NCBI RefSeq assembly: GCF_037023735.1
Contig: NZ_CP146069.1
Span: 2,955,501-3,019,500, forward strand
From: Roseovarius sp. S88
Lineage (GTDB): Bacteria; Pseudomonadota; Alphaproteobacteria; Rhodobacterales; Rhodobacteraceae
Direction: 5' to 3'
Length of the DNA: 64,000 nt
Both the position numbers and the translations under genes were made by a program. Positions 28,569-36,019 of this stretch are shown one piece after another; position 1 is the first letter of the stretch; the number at the start of each line of letters is the position of its first letter. Under the pieces are notes generated by a model that saw only the letters and a list, made by a program, of their open reading frames with translations, was not told the DNA's origin and searched no databases.

Positions 28569-30047
28569 ATGCAGCACGCAAAAACTTCTTTGACATTTGG
28601 TGCCATCGTAATTGGCGCTGCGATGGGTCTCGGCACCCCCGGCTTTGCACAATCCGGAACGGTGCAGACCAAGCAATATGATGATGGTGGCATATACGAA
28701 GGCACGTTCCTGAACGGGCTTCAGCACGGCACCGGCACCTACACATTGCCTAACGGCTATGAGTATTCCGGCGAGTGGGTCGAAGGCGAAATTTTAGGCG
28801 AAGGTGTTGCACGGTTCCCCAATGGTTCTGTCTATGAAGGCCAGTTTGCCAAGGGCAAACCCGAAGGTCTTGGCAAGATCGTATTCTCGGATGGCGGCAC
28901 CTACGAAGGCACCTGGCAAGATGGCAAGATCAGCGGCGATGGTGTAGCGATCTACGCCAATGGCGTGCGCTATGAGGGTGGATTTCGCAACGCCATGCAC
29001 AATGGACGCGGCAAGATGCTGAGCCCCGGCGGCTATATCTATGATGGCGACTGGGTGAACGGCATCAAGGAAGGCCGCGCCAAGATCACCTATCCCGATG
29101 GCGCGATCTATGACGGTGAGGTCAAGCGTGGGGCGCGCGACGGGCAAGGCAAACTCACCATGCCAGACGGCCTGATCTACGAAGGGCTTTGGGCCGCAGG
29201 GCAAATCAACGGCTCCGGCAAACTGGTCCAGCCTAATGGCGATGTCTATGAAGGTCAGCTTGTTGCGGGCCGACGCGAAGGCACGGGCAAGGTCGTATAT
29301 AACAATGGTGACATCTACGAAGGCGACTTCGCCGATGACCGCCGCCACGGGCAAGGCGTGTTCACTGGCTCTGACGGCTACCGCTACACCGGAAGCTGGG
29401 TGGCAGGCAAAATCTCCGGGCAAGGCGAAGTCGTCTATCCCGATGGGTCTGTTTACGCTGGAGAATTCCGCGATGACCTGGCCAATGGTCAGGGCAAAGT
29501 GACCTATCCTGACGGAGCCACATACGAAGGCCAATGGTCCGGCGGCGTCATCGAGGGGCGCGGGAAATCCACCTACCCCAATGGTCTTGTCTACGAAGGC
29601 GAGTTCCTCAATGCCAAGAACCACGGGCAAGGTATCATGACCTATCCCGATGGCTACCGCTACGAGGGCGAGTGGCGCAATGGACAGCGCCACGGGATGG
29701 GCAAAGCAACCTACGCCGATGGCTCGACCTACGAGGGTGAGTTCGTCGGCGGCCAACGTCAGGGCACGGGAAAAATCGTTATGGCCGATGGGTTTACCTA
29801 TCAAGGTGAGTGGCAAAACGGCGAAATCACAGGCCGCGGCGTGGCGACCTATACCAACGGAGACATCTACGAAGGCATGTTCGCCAGCGGCAAACGCCAG
29901 GGCGAAGGCACCATGCGCTATGCGTCAGGTGAGGAAGCCACAGGCACATGGTCTGACGGCGCGCTGGAGGCGCAAACAACGTCTTCTGTGGGCGACGAAG
30001 CGCTTGAGGCTGAGACCGAAAGCGAAGTGGACAGCACTGCGAACTAA
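28569..30047 (+). CDS. Exported MORN-repeat protein (18 full repeats)
   Basis: 492 residues. Signal peptide (TFGAIVIGAAMGLGTPGFAQ). Residues about 40-455 are 18 consecutive MORN repeats, each exactly 23 residues (69 bp), of the type GxxYEGxWxxGxxxGxGxxxYPD, plus a degenerate nineteenth and an acidic tail (EALEAETESEVDS). MORN arrays bind lipids or act as scaffolds; an exported array of this length probably works at the inner face of the outer membrane or in the periplasm. It overlaps the photolyase stop codon (CTAA) at its 3' end. Confidence 0.88.
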   Translation: MQHAKTSLTFGAIVIGAAMGLGTPGFAQSGTVQTKQYDDGGIYEGTFLNGLQHGTGTYTLPNGYEYSGEWVEGEILGEGVARFPNGSVYEGQFAKGKPEGLGKIVFSDGGTYEGTWQDGKISGDGVAIYANGVRYEGGFRNAMHNGRGKMLSPGGYIYDGDWVNGIKEGRAKITYPDGAIYDGEVKRGARDGQGKLTMPDGLIYEGLWAAGQINGSGKLVQPNGDVYEGQLVAGRREGTGKVVYNNGDIYEGDFADDRRHGQGVFTGSDGYRYTGSWVAGKISGQGEVVYPDGSVYAGEFRDDLANGQGKVTYPDGATYEGQWSGGVIEGRGKSTYPNGLVYEGEFLNAKNHGQGIMTYPDGYRYEGEWRNGQRHGMGKATYADGSTYEGEFVGGQRQGTGKIVMADGFTYQGEWQNGEITGRGVATYTNGDIYEGMFASGKRQGEGTMRYASGEEATGTWSDGALEAQTTSSVGDEALEAETESEVDSTAN

Positions 30048-31573
30048 ACAAGTTCACCTCCATCCAAACTTGTAAGGATGCGCGCAGCCCCTTCCAATAC
30101 CGCATCCCTGCGTTCTTCATCCATACGATCCCATGTGCGGTACATCTGACCCATGCGGGGGTTGTTGGAAAACCGCTCGCGGTGTCGGATCAGGAAATCC
30201 CAGTAGAGCAGGTTGAAGGGGCATGCCTGCTCCCCGGTTTTTTCCTTCACGGAATAGGCACAGGATTTGCAATAATCCGACATCCGGTCGATGTAGTTGC
30301 CGGAGCTGACATACGGCTTCGAGGCGATGATCCCGTCATCGGCAAACTGGCTCATGCCCACCGTATTTGGCGCTTCAACCCATTCGAATGCATCTGCATA
30401 GACCGACAGATACCATTCATGCATCTGATGTGGGTCAATCCCAGCCAGAAGCGCGAAATTCCCTGTGACCATAAGACGTTGGATATGATGGGCATACGCC
30501 TCTTCGCGGGTTTGGCCAACTGCATGCGCCATGCAATTCATGCCCGTTTCGCCACCCCAATACATCCAGGGCAGATCGCGGGTGTGTCCCAACGCATTGC
30601 GCGTCGGGTAGTCTGGTCCCTCACGGAAATAAATGCCGCGCACATATTCGCGCCAGCCAATGATTTGCCGGATAAACCCTTCAGCCGCATTGATGGGCAC
30701 GTGCCCGGCCTTCCATTCTTCCTTAACCCGCTTGCAAATCTCTAAGGGGCTCAAAAGTCCGATGTTGAGGTAAGGCGACAACACGGAATGATGCAAAAAC
30801 CGGTCCCCTTGCAGCATCGCATCCTGAAAATCCCCGAACCCTGCCAGAAGATGCGTCGCGAAGTGATCAAGCGCCTTGAGCGCCTGCTCTCGGGTTACGG
30901 CAAACCAAAACGGGCGCAGAGACCCGAAATTCTCACCAAAACGCGTTTCGACCAGATCAAGCACCTCACGGGTGATCTCGTCCGGCTCAAAACCAAGCGG
31001 TCCTGAACGGAAAAGATCGTCTGACGCGGGTTTACGGTTGTCGTGGTCGTAGTTCCATTTCCCGCCTGCCGGCTGATCACCCTCCATCATAAGGCCGGTT
31101 TTGCGGCGCATGTCGCGATAGAAATATTCCATCCGAAGCTGCTTGCGCCCCTCGGCCCATGTATTGAACTCTTCCAGGGACGACACGAACCGATCATCTG
31201 GCAACAGCGTTACGGTCAGCGGTGCCGCCTCTAACGCCTCGATCAGCCGCCACTCTCCGGGTCGCGTTGCGATAACTTCAGACGCGCCATGACCTTCCGC
31301 GCGGCGCAAAAGCTCTCCGACAATCGAGGGCGATGTGTCAGGGTTATCCAGTTTCGCATAGGCAACCTGCCAACCATTTTGCCGAAGTGTCCCTGCAAAA
31401 TGGCGCATTGCCGAAAAAATGAGGGCAATCTTCTTGGGATGATGCCTGACATAGGCCGTCTCATCTGCAACTTCTGCCATCACGATGAGGTCTGTAGCCT
31501 TATCCGCCTCGCGCAAAGCAGAGAGACCTTCGCTAAGCTGATCGCCCAGAACAAGAACCAGTCGTTTCACCAT
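30044..31573 (-). CDS. phrB: Iron-sulfur bacterial cryptochrome/photolyase (FeS-BCP, PhrB type)
   Basis: Light-driven DNA repair enzyme of the FeS-BCP branch, whose characterised members repair (6-4) photoproducts. 509 residues. The four [4Fe-4S] cysteines are at C347, C435, C438 and C451, with the C-x2-C-x12-C spacing of Agrobacterium PhrB. FAD-binding-domain blocks such as RQIIGWREYVRG and HMHEWYLS-like QMHEWYLSVYADAFEW are clear. The N-terminus MVKRLVLVLGDQLS is canonical. It overlaps the upstream SDR gene by 7 bp, so the two are coupled. Confidence 0.93.
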   Translation of the reverse strand: MVKRLVLVLGDQLSEGLSALREADKATDLIVMAEVADETAYVRHHPKKIALIFSAMRHFAGTLRQNGWQVAYAKLDNPDTSPSIVGELLRRAEGHGASEVIATRPGEWRLIEALEAAPLTVTLLPDDRFVSSLEEFNTWAEGRKQLRMEYFYRDMRRKTGLMMEGDQPAGGKWNYDHDNRKPASDDLFRSGPLGFEPDEITREVLDLVETRFGENFGSLRPFWFAVTREQALKALDHFATHLLAGFGDFQDAMLQGDRFLHHSVLSPYLNIGLLSPLEICKRVKEEWKAGHVPINAAEGFIRQIIGWREYVRGIYFREGPDYPTRNALGHTRDLPWMYWGGETGMNCMAHAVGQTREEAYAHHIQRLMVTGNFALLAGIDPHQMHEWYLSVYADAFEWVEAPNTVGMSQFADDGIIASKPYVSSGNYIDRMSDYCKSCAYSVKEKTGEQACPFNLLYWDFLIRHRERFSNNPRMGQMYRTWDRMDEERRDAVLEGAARILTSLDGGELV

Positions 31574-32232
31574 GGCACCGGCTTTCCAGACCAGTCAAAG
31601 AACGATCCGGTATCCTTGGGCTCCAAGTTGCCTAAAACGCCAAGCAAATCACGTGCCGCCGCGTCGGGAGTGTGGGATTCTCGTCCACCCGCATATTTCG
31701 ATGTAAGCAGCGTCGCGACTGTGCCGGGATGCAGCGCCACACAGATGGATTGTCTATGCGTCCGCTTCAGCTCAATCGAAGCGCCACGGATCATCTGGTT
31801 GAGAGCTGCCTTGGCCGTCCGATAGCTGTACCAGCCGCCCAAATGATTGTCGCCGATGCTGCCGACCCGAGCCGACAGAGCCGCGAAAACCGTCCTACAA
31901 TCACGTGGCAAGAGCCGTGCCGCCTCTTTCAGCACAAGCGCAGGCCCCATGCAATTCAACCGAAACTGCTCAAGCATCACTTCCGGCCTGATCTCTTTCA
32001 AAGCTTTCTCCGGCCCTCGCCCATTCAGCTCCAGCGCACCGGTTGCAACAAAAATCAGGTCGAATGGCCCGCTCAATGCTCCAAGATGCGCTTTGACGGA
32101 TGCCTCATCTGTCACATCCAGGCCGTCCGCGCTTCGCGACAGCGACGTCACTTTAACCTCACGCTTCTCAAGTGTGCGCACCAAAGCGCTCCCGATGCCG
32201 CCCGAAGCGCCGATGATCAATGCCGTTTCCAT
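31567..32232 (-). CDS. Short-chain dehydrogenase/reductase (CsgA/C-factor-like)
   Basis: 221 residues from METALIIGASGGIGSALV. The Rossmann motif GASGGIG is at the start, and the catalytic YxxxK is YSYRTAKAALNQM, preceded by Ser in ALSARVGS. The protein is short for an SDR, like C-factor/CsgA-type members. It overlaps the downstream photolyase gene by 7 bp. In several proteobacteria an SDR neighbours FeS-BCP photolyases. Substrate unknown. Confidence 0.85.
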   Translation of the reverse strand: METALIIGASGGIGSALVRTLEKREVKVTSLSRSADGLDVTDEASVKAHLGALSGPFDLIFVATGALELNGRGPEKALKEIRPEVMLEQFRLNCMGPALVLKEAARLLPRDCRTVFAALSARVGSIGDNHLGGWYSYRTAKAALNQMIRGASIELKRTHRQSICVALHPGTVATLLTSKYAGGRESHTPDAAARDLLGVLGNLEPKDTGSFFDWSGKPVPW

Positions 32233-32319
32233 GCTTTGCGCAGCTAGCCGGGTCTCGCCGCAGATCAAGGTCTGGCGGCTTACACAAGATTCAGGGTTTT
32301 CTAACGCTTTCTCCGGTCT

Positions 32320-32325
32320 TATAAT
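32320..32325 (+). promoter_or_regulatory. Perfect -10 box of the leu leader transcript
   Basis: TATAAT, with its last base seven nucleotides before A32333, the first base of the leader peptide ATG. This predicts a leaderless start of transcription at or next to the AUG. The -35 region (TTTTCT-like near 32297) is weak. Confidence 0.6.
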
Positions 32326-32332
32326 CCCGATC

Positions 32333-32419
32333 ATGTTGATGCAGGATCATATCGTTAGGGAATACACGTGCCCATCCTTGGGTTGCGTTTCCGACCTGCT
32401 ACTCCTAAGCCGCCTCTGA
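32333..32419 (+). CDS. leuL: Leucine leader peptide upstream of leuA
   Basis: A 28-codon frame, ATG to TGA, just ahead of leuA. Its C-terminus reads SDLLLLSRL with four consecutive Leu codons (CTG CTA CTC CTA at 32396-32407) and another just before the stop. Leu-rich leader peptides are the sensor of amino acid attenuation. The peptide start coincides with the predicted transcription start, as in the leaderless trpL of Sinorhizobium. The final codons and stop overlap the 5' strand of the first leader hairpin. A second in-frame ATG lies at 32339. Confidence 0.72.
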   Translation: MLMQDHIVREYTCPSLGCVSDLLLLSRL

Positions 32420-32477
32420 GCGTGCCCTGACCCGGCGCGACCGCTCAGAGGATGCCTGATCGCGCCAAAGGCTTAGG
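32404..32477 (+). promoter_or_regulatory. Attenuator-like nested hairpins between leuL and leuA
   Basis: Three stems can form. Outer: CCTAAGCC (32404-32411) with GGCTTAGG (32470-32477). Inner: CCTCTGAGCG (32413-32422) with CGCTCAGAGG (32442-32451). Alternative: GGCGCGA (32434-32440) with TCGCGCC (32460-32466), which excludes the inner stem. The outer 5' strand includes the last CTA of the four-Leu run, so a stalled ribosome would mask it. No T-run follows, so control may be by access to the leuA start region rather than by intrinsic termination. Confidence 0.65.
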
Positions 32478-32495
32478 AAAACAAAGAGATACATC

Positions 32496-34061
32496 ATGAC
32501 CAACACAGACAAAGACAGAGTTGTCATTTTTGACACCACGCTGCGCGACGGCGAACAGAGTCCCGGCGCAACCATGACACACGCCGAAAAGCTGGAAATA
32601 GCCGGGCTTCTGGATGAGATGGGCGTTGATATCATCGAAGCGGGCTTTCCCATTGCCTCTGAGGGCGATTTCAACGCGGTCAGCGAGATTGCCAAAAACA
32701 CCAAGAATTCGGTGATCTGCGGGCTGGCACGCGCGAATTTCAAGGATATCGACCGGTGTTGGGAGGCTGTGCAGCACGCCAAACGCCCACGCATCCACAC
32801 CTTCATCGGCACCTCGCCCCTGCACCGGGCGATCCCTAACCTGACGCAGGATGAAATGGCGGATAAGATCCACGACACTGTCACCCATGCCCGCAACCTG
32901 TGCGACAACGTGCAATGGTCTCCGATGGATGCCACGCGCACTGAGTGGGATTACCTCGCTCGTGTGGTTGAGATCGCCATCAAAGCAGGGGCTACAACGA
33001 TCAACATTCCCGATACGGTGGGCTACACTGCGCCAGTGGAAAGTGCCGATCTGATCCGACGTTTGATCGAAGAGGTGCCAGGTGCCGACGAGGTCGTGTT
33101 CGCCACCCATTGCCACAATGACCTTGGCATGGCGACAGCGAATGCACTGGCCGCTGTCGCGGGCGGCGCGCGTCAGATCGAATGCACGATCAACGGTCTG
33201 GGCGAACGGGCTGGCAATACGGCACTGGAAGAGGTCGTGATGGCCATGAAAGTGCGCAGCGACATCATGCCCTTCTATACTGAAATCGATGCCACCAAGC
33301 TGATGCATATCAGCCGCCGTGTCGCCACTGTCAGTGGCTTCAACGTGCAGTTCAACAAGGCCATCGTTGGCAAAAACGCCTTTGCCCATGAAAGCGGCAT
33401 TCATCAGGATGGTATGCTCAAAAACGCTGAAACCTTTGAGATCATGCGCCCCGAGGATGTGGGCCTGACCGAGACCAACATCGTCATGGGCAAACATTCG
33501 GGCCGCGCCGCCCTGCGCTCGAAACTGAGCGATCTGGGGATTGAACTGGCCGACAATCAGCTCAACGATGTCTTTGTGCGGTTCAAGGAACTGGCCGACC
33601 GCAAGAAGGAAGTCTTTGATGATGACCTCATCGCTCTTGTCACCGCGGGAGAGAATGCCGAGGACGACCGGCTTGTTCTGAAATCGCTGCGTGTTGTTTG
33701 CGGGACCAGCGGACAGGCCGAGTCCGAGATGGTCATGACCATCGATGGCGTTGAAAAATCAGCCTCACAACAAGGCGATGGACCCGTAGATGCGACCTTC
33801 AAAGCGGTGCGCGAATTGCATCCCAACACCGCGCATCTGTCACTCTATCAGGTGCATGCCGTCACCGAAGGCACCGATGCGCAGGCCACTGTGTCTGTTC
33901 GACTTGAGGAAGATGGGAATATTGCCACCGGGCAGTCAGCGGACACCGACACCGTCGTGGCGTCTGCCAAAGCATATATCAATGCGCTCAACCGCCTGCT
34001 GGTGCGCCGTGACAAGGTTGGTCAAGATCAGCGCGAAATCAGCTACAAAGACGTATCCTGA
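32496..34061 (+). CDS. leuA: 2-isopropylmalate synthase
   Basis: First committed step of leucine synthesis: condenses acetyl-CoA with 2-oxoisovalerate. 521 residues. Catalytic domain motifs DTTLRDGEQSPGATM and the metal-binding HCHNDLGMATAN are present; the C-terminal regulatory (LeuA allosteric) domain spans about 385-515. Start MTNTDKDRVVIFD is typical. It is preceded by a leucine leader peptide and hairpins, and followed by a strong terminator, so it is a single-gene attenuated unit. Leucine should also inhibit the enzyme through the C-terminal domain. Confidence 0.95.
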   Translation: MTNTDKDRVVIFDTTLRDGEQSPGATMTHAEKLEIAGLLDEMGVDIIEAGFPIASEGDFNAVSEIAKNTKNSVICGLARANFKDIDRCWEAVQHAKRPRIHTFIGTSPLHRAIPNLTQDEMADKIHDTVTHARNLCDNVQWSPMDATRTEWDYLARVVEIAIKAGATTINIPDTVGYTAPVESADLIRRLIEEVPGADEVVFATHCHNDLGMATANALAAVAGGARQIECTINGLGERAGNTALEEVVMAMKVRSDIMPFYTEIDATKLMHISRRVATVSGFNVQFNKAIVGKNAFAHESGIHQDGMLKNAETFEIMRPEDVGLTETNIVMGKHSGRAALRSKLSDLGIELADNQLNDVFVRFKELADRKKEVFDDDLIALVTAGENAEDDRLVLKSLRVVCGTSGQAESEMVMTIDGVEKSASQQGDGPVDATFKAVRELHPNTAHLSLYQVHAVTEGTDAQATVSVRLEEDGNIATGQSADTDTVVASAKAYINALNRLLVRRDKVGQDQREISYKDVS

Positions 34062-34079
34062 TCCGTCTTGATTAAAAGA

Positions 34080-34118
34080 AACGGGCCTTTTGCGTGATCT
34101 GCAAAAGGCCCGTTTTTT
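34080..34118 (+). terminator. Rho-independent terminator of leuA
   Basis: A 14-bp stem AACGGGCCTTTTGC and GCAAAAGGCCCGTT with a 7-nt loop, followed by TTTT, beginning 18 bases after the leuA stop. Confidence 0.92.
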
Positions 34119-34130
34119 GCCTCGCGGGTC

Positions 34131-34619
34131 TCAAACATAAAGCAGGCACCCGGCAAAGAGGCAGGTCGCAGCAAGCGCGGACGCAACCGTGCGTACATGG
34201 TTCCAGAGCGTCCAGTAGGTCGCGTATGTGTCCCAATAGCTATGCGCCGTGGCTCAGTCAGGCGTAATCGGGTCGAGCCGTTTGTTCATCGGCACGTTTC
34301 CCAGCACCGTCACAAGAAAGGTGCCGATCACATAGAGAGCGCCCCCGGCGATCCACCACGCTTTCGCTGGTCCTTCGACAAAAACAAAGGCGTAAAGCGA
34401 CAGCAATGTGGCGACGGGAGCCATGCCCAAGAGCCACACCAGAAAGACCGAGGAATAGACCTTGCGGTTGATCTGTTGCATGGCCTCGATGCCGCTGGTC
34501 GGAGTAGCCGCGCAAAGCGAGCGCATGATAAAATCCGAAAACGAAAGAAACACACCCGCGATGAGCGCCAGGATCAAAGCGGCCAGAGCGTAGACGGTGA
34601 CTGTGATGAAAGAGGTCAT
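34131..34619 (-). pseudogene. DUF1772 (anthrone-oxygenase-like) membrane protein with in-frame stop
   Basis: The frame starts at the ATG 34619 (MTSFITVTVYALAALILALI) with AGGAGA upstream and runs through TM helices to NVPMNKRLDPITPD, then a TGA at 34254-34256. Reading on in the same frame gives a further 40 residues to the next stop at 34131. They contain YWTLWNHVRTVAS, the typical C-terminal block of DUF1772 proteins. So the gene appears full length (162 codons) apart from one nonsense codon; the truncated product would have 121 residues. It lies 23 bp after the reductase gene. Real mutation, sequencing error and readthrough cannot be told apart. Confidence 0.75.
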
Positions 34620-34642
34620 TTGAGGTCTCCTGATAGTGCGGG

Positions 34643-35224
34643 TTATGCGGCACTGCGGCCCAGGGTTTCAGCACGGCTGAGCCAGCCGTTGATCTTCTCC
34701 GGCGCGGCCAGCTTGACTGAGCCAAATTGCAGGATCGCCCGAGGCTTGATTCCGCAAAACTTGAAGACCTGGTTGCGAAGAACCCGACGACCCGGGCTGC
34801 GGTAGAGAAGCGTGTCAAGCAGCGGCGGCGTATCCGATGTGATGAACGCATCAGCGGTTCGGCCCAACAAAAGCTTGTCCCACTTTATGCCGCGGCGGTG
34901 GTACTTATAGGCAAACCCGGAGGTCAGCGCGCGATCAAGAACGGCCTTGGCTGTCGTTGGCATCGCGCCCCACCAATAGGGATGCACGACCAGAATGTGA
35001 TCGGCCCAGGCCACGTTTTCTTGCCATGAGACAAGATCAGGCTCCAGTTCCGGGGCGTCCGGACCATACCCCTCAAAATGCGGCTCAAACTGCATATCTG
35101 CCAGATCCATGCGCCGGATCTCGGCCCCTTTTGCCGCTGCACCTGATTGATACGCATCGGCCAAACCAGAACAGAGCGAGCCAGGTTTTGGATTGGCCAC
35201 CCAGATGAAGATTTTACGGGTCAT
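34643..35224 (-). CDS. NAD(P)H-dependent flavodoxin-fold oxidoreductase
   Basis: 193 residues from MTRKIFIWVANPKPGSLC. The fold is that of NQO1/MdaB/KefF quinone reductases, with FMN/FAD-binding HPYWWGAMPTTAKAVLDRAL and a C-terminal RVLRNQVFKFCGI. Upstream starts to 35323 would cross the operator. It is divergent from a tetR gene, with three repeats of one operator in between, and is followed by a DUF1772 gene. Likely an electrophile/quinone-stress reductase under TetR repression. Confidence 0.85.
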   Translation of the reverse strand: MTRKIFIWVANPKPGSLCSGLADAYQSGAAAKGAEIRRMDLADMQFEPHFEGYGPDAPELEPDLVSWQENVAWADHILVVHPYWWGAMPTTAKAVLDRALTSGFAYKYHRRGIKWDKLLLGRTADAFITSDTPPLLDTLLYRSPGRRVLRNQVFKFCGIKPRAILQFGSVKLAAPEKINGWLSRAETLGRSAA

Positions 35225-35253
35225 TTTGCTTACTCCTTGTTTTAGACGTTGAC

Positions 35254-35308
35254 TTGACACTGTGTAAATTGACACTGTGTAAATAGGAGGAACTTTACAC
35301 AGTGTCAA
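35254..35308. promoter_or_regulatory. Triple operator between reductase and tetR genes
   Basis: Three identical 15-bp units TTGACACTGTGTAAA: two as direct repeats at 35254-35268 and 35269-35283, the third inverted at 35294-35308. Each holds the odd palindrome ACAC-T-GTGT. Each unit also supplies a TTGACA -35 hexamer; for the minus-strand gene TATTTA (35280-35285) stands 17 bases from the inverted one. The third unit covers the tetR GTG start. Binding by the TetR protein would thus silence both genes. Confidence 0.75.
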
Positions 35309-35889
35309 TAGAAAAGAATCCAACCCGCATTCGCATCCTCAAAGCCGCTTGGAAATTGCTTGATTCCAATCCGGGCGTGGCCGCGCGCATGTCAGATATC
35401 GCCAAGAAAGCAGGTGTCAGCCGGCAGGCGCTTTACCTGCACTTCCCCAACCGGACCGAGCTTTTCATCGCCACGACGCGTTATCAGGACGCGCAGTTTG
35501 GCGTCGATGATTTGCTCGCCGAGAGCCGGGTCGCAAAGACCGGCCGTGACCGACTCGACGCGTTTGTCAGAGCCTGGGGCGACTACATCCCCAAAATCTA
35601 CGCCGTGGCCAAAACCCTGATGGTGATGAAAGAAACCGATGAGGACGCAGCGCAGGCATGGTCCGAACGCATGGGCGACATGCGCGAGGGTTGTGCGGCC
35701 GCAGTTGAAGCGCTGAAGCGAGACGGGGCGCTGACCAAGAGCCTGACCGTCAACGAAGCGACAGACATACTCTGGACGCTTCTGTCTATCTCAACCTGGG
35801 AGCAACTGACGAAGGACTGTGGCTGGTCGCAAGCGGCCTACATCTCGCACCTTCGTATTTTGTGTCGGCACATATTGATCATACCGTGA
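35302..35889 (+). CDS. TetR family transcriptional regulator
   Basis: 195 residues with a GTG start (MSIEKNPTRIRILKAAWKLL). N-terminal HTH: RMSDIAKKAGVSRQALYLHFPNRTELF. C-terminal ligand-binding domain is not of a specific known subfamily. GGAGG lies upstream. The start codon sits inside the third operator repeat, which supports autoregulation. Divergent from the quinone-reductase-like gene, its presumed target. Confidence 0.88.
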   Translation: MSIEKNPTRIRILKAAWKLLDSNPGVAARMSDIAKKAGVSRQALYLHFPNRTELFIATTRYQDAQFGVDDLLAESRVAKTGRDRLDAFVRAWGDYIPKIYAVAKTLMVMKETDEDAAQAWSERMGDMREGCAAAVEALKRDGALTKSLTVNEATDILWTLLSISTWEQLTKDCGWSQAAYISHLRILCRHILIIP

Positions 35890-36019
35890 CGATGAAAACC
35901 TGCTGTCAAATACATCAAAACGCAGCGTCAAACTTGCGCCATCGCGCAAACCTGATCATGTTAGCGCGATGGGAGGCCAGCAGCGTCACGACACGCTGCC
36001 GTTTGGGAGGACACAAGAG

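Noticed and set aside
28794..29816. 340-codon minus-strand frame with an internal repeat pattern
   Set aside because: The repeat is only the reverse complement of the 69-bp MORN periodicity.
32368..32430. GTG-started alternative leader peptide in another frame before leuA
   Set aside because: It has a better placed purine-rich site, but its product is Pro/Arg-rich without a Leu run, so the ATG frame at 32333 explains the context better.
32445..33497. 350-codon minus-strand frame opposite leuA
   Set aside because: Shadow of leuA; it also covers the leader hairpins and has no ribosome binding site.
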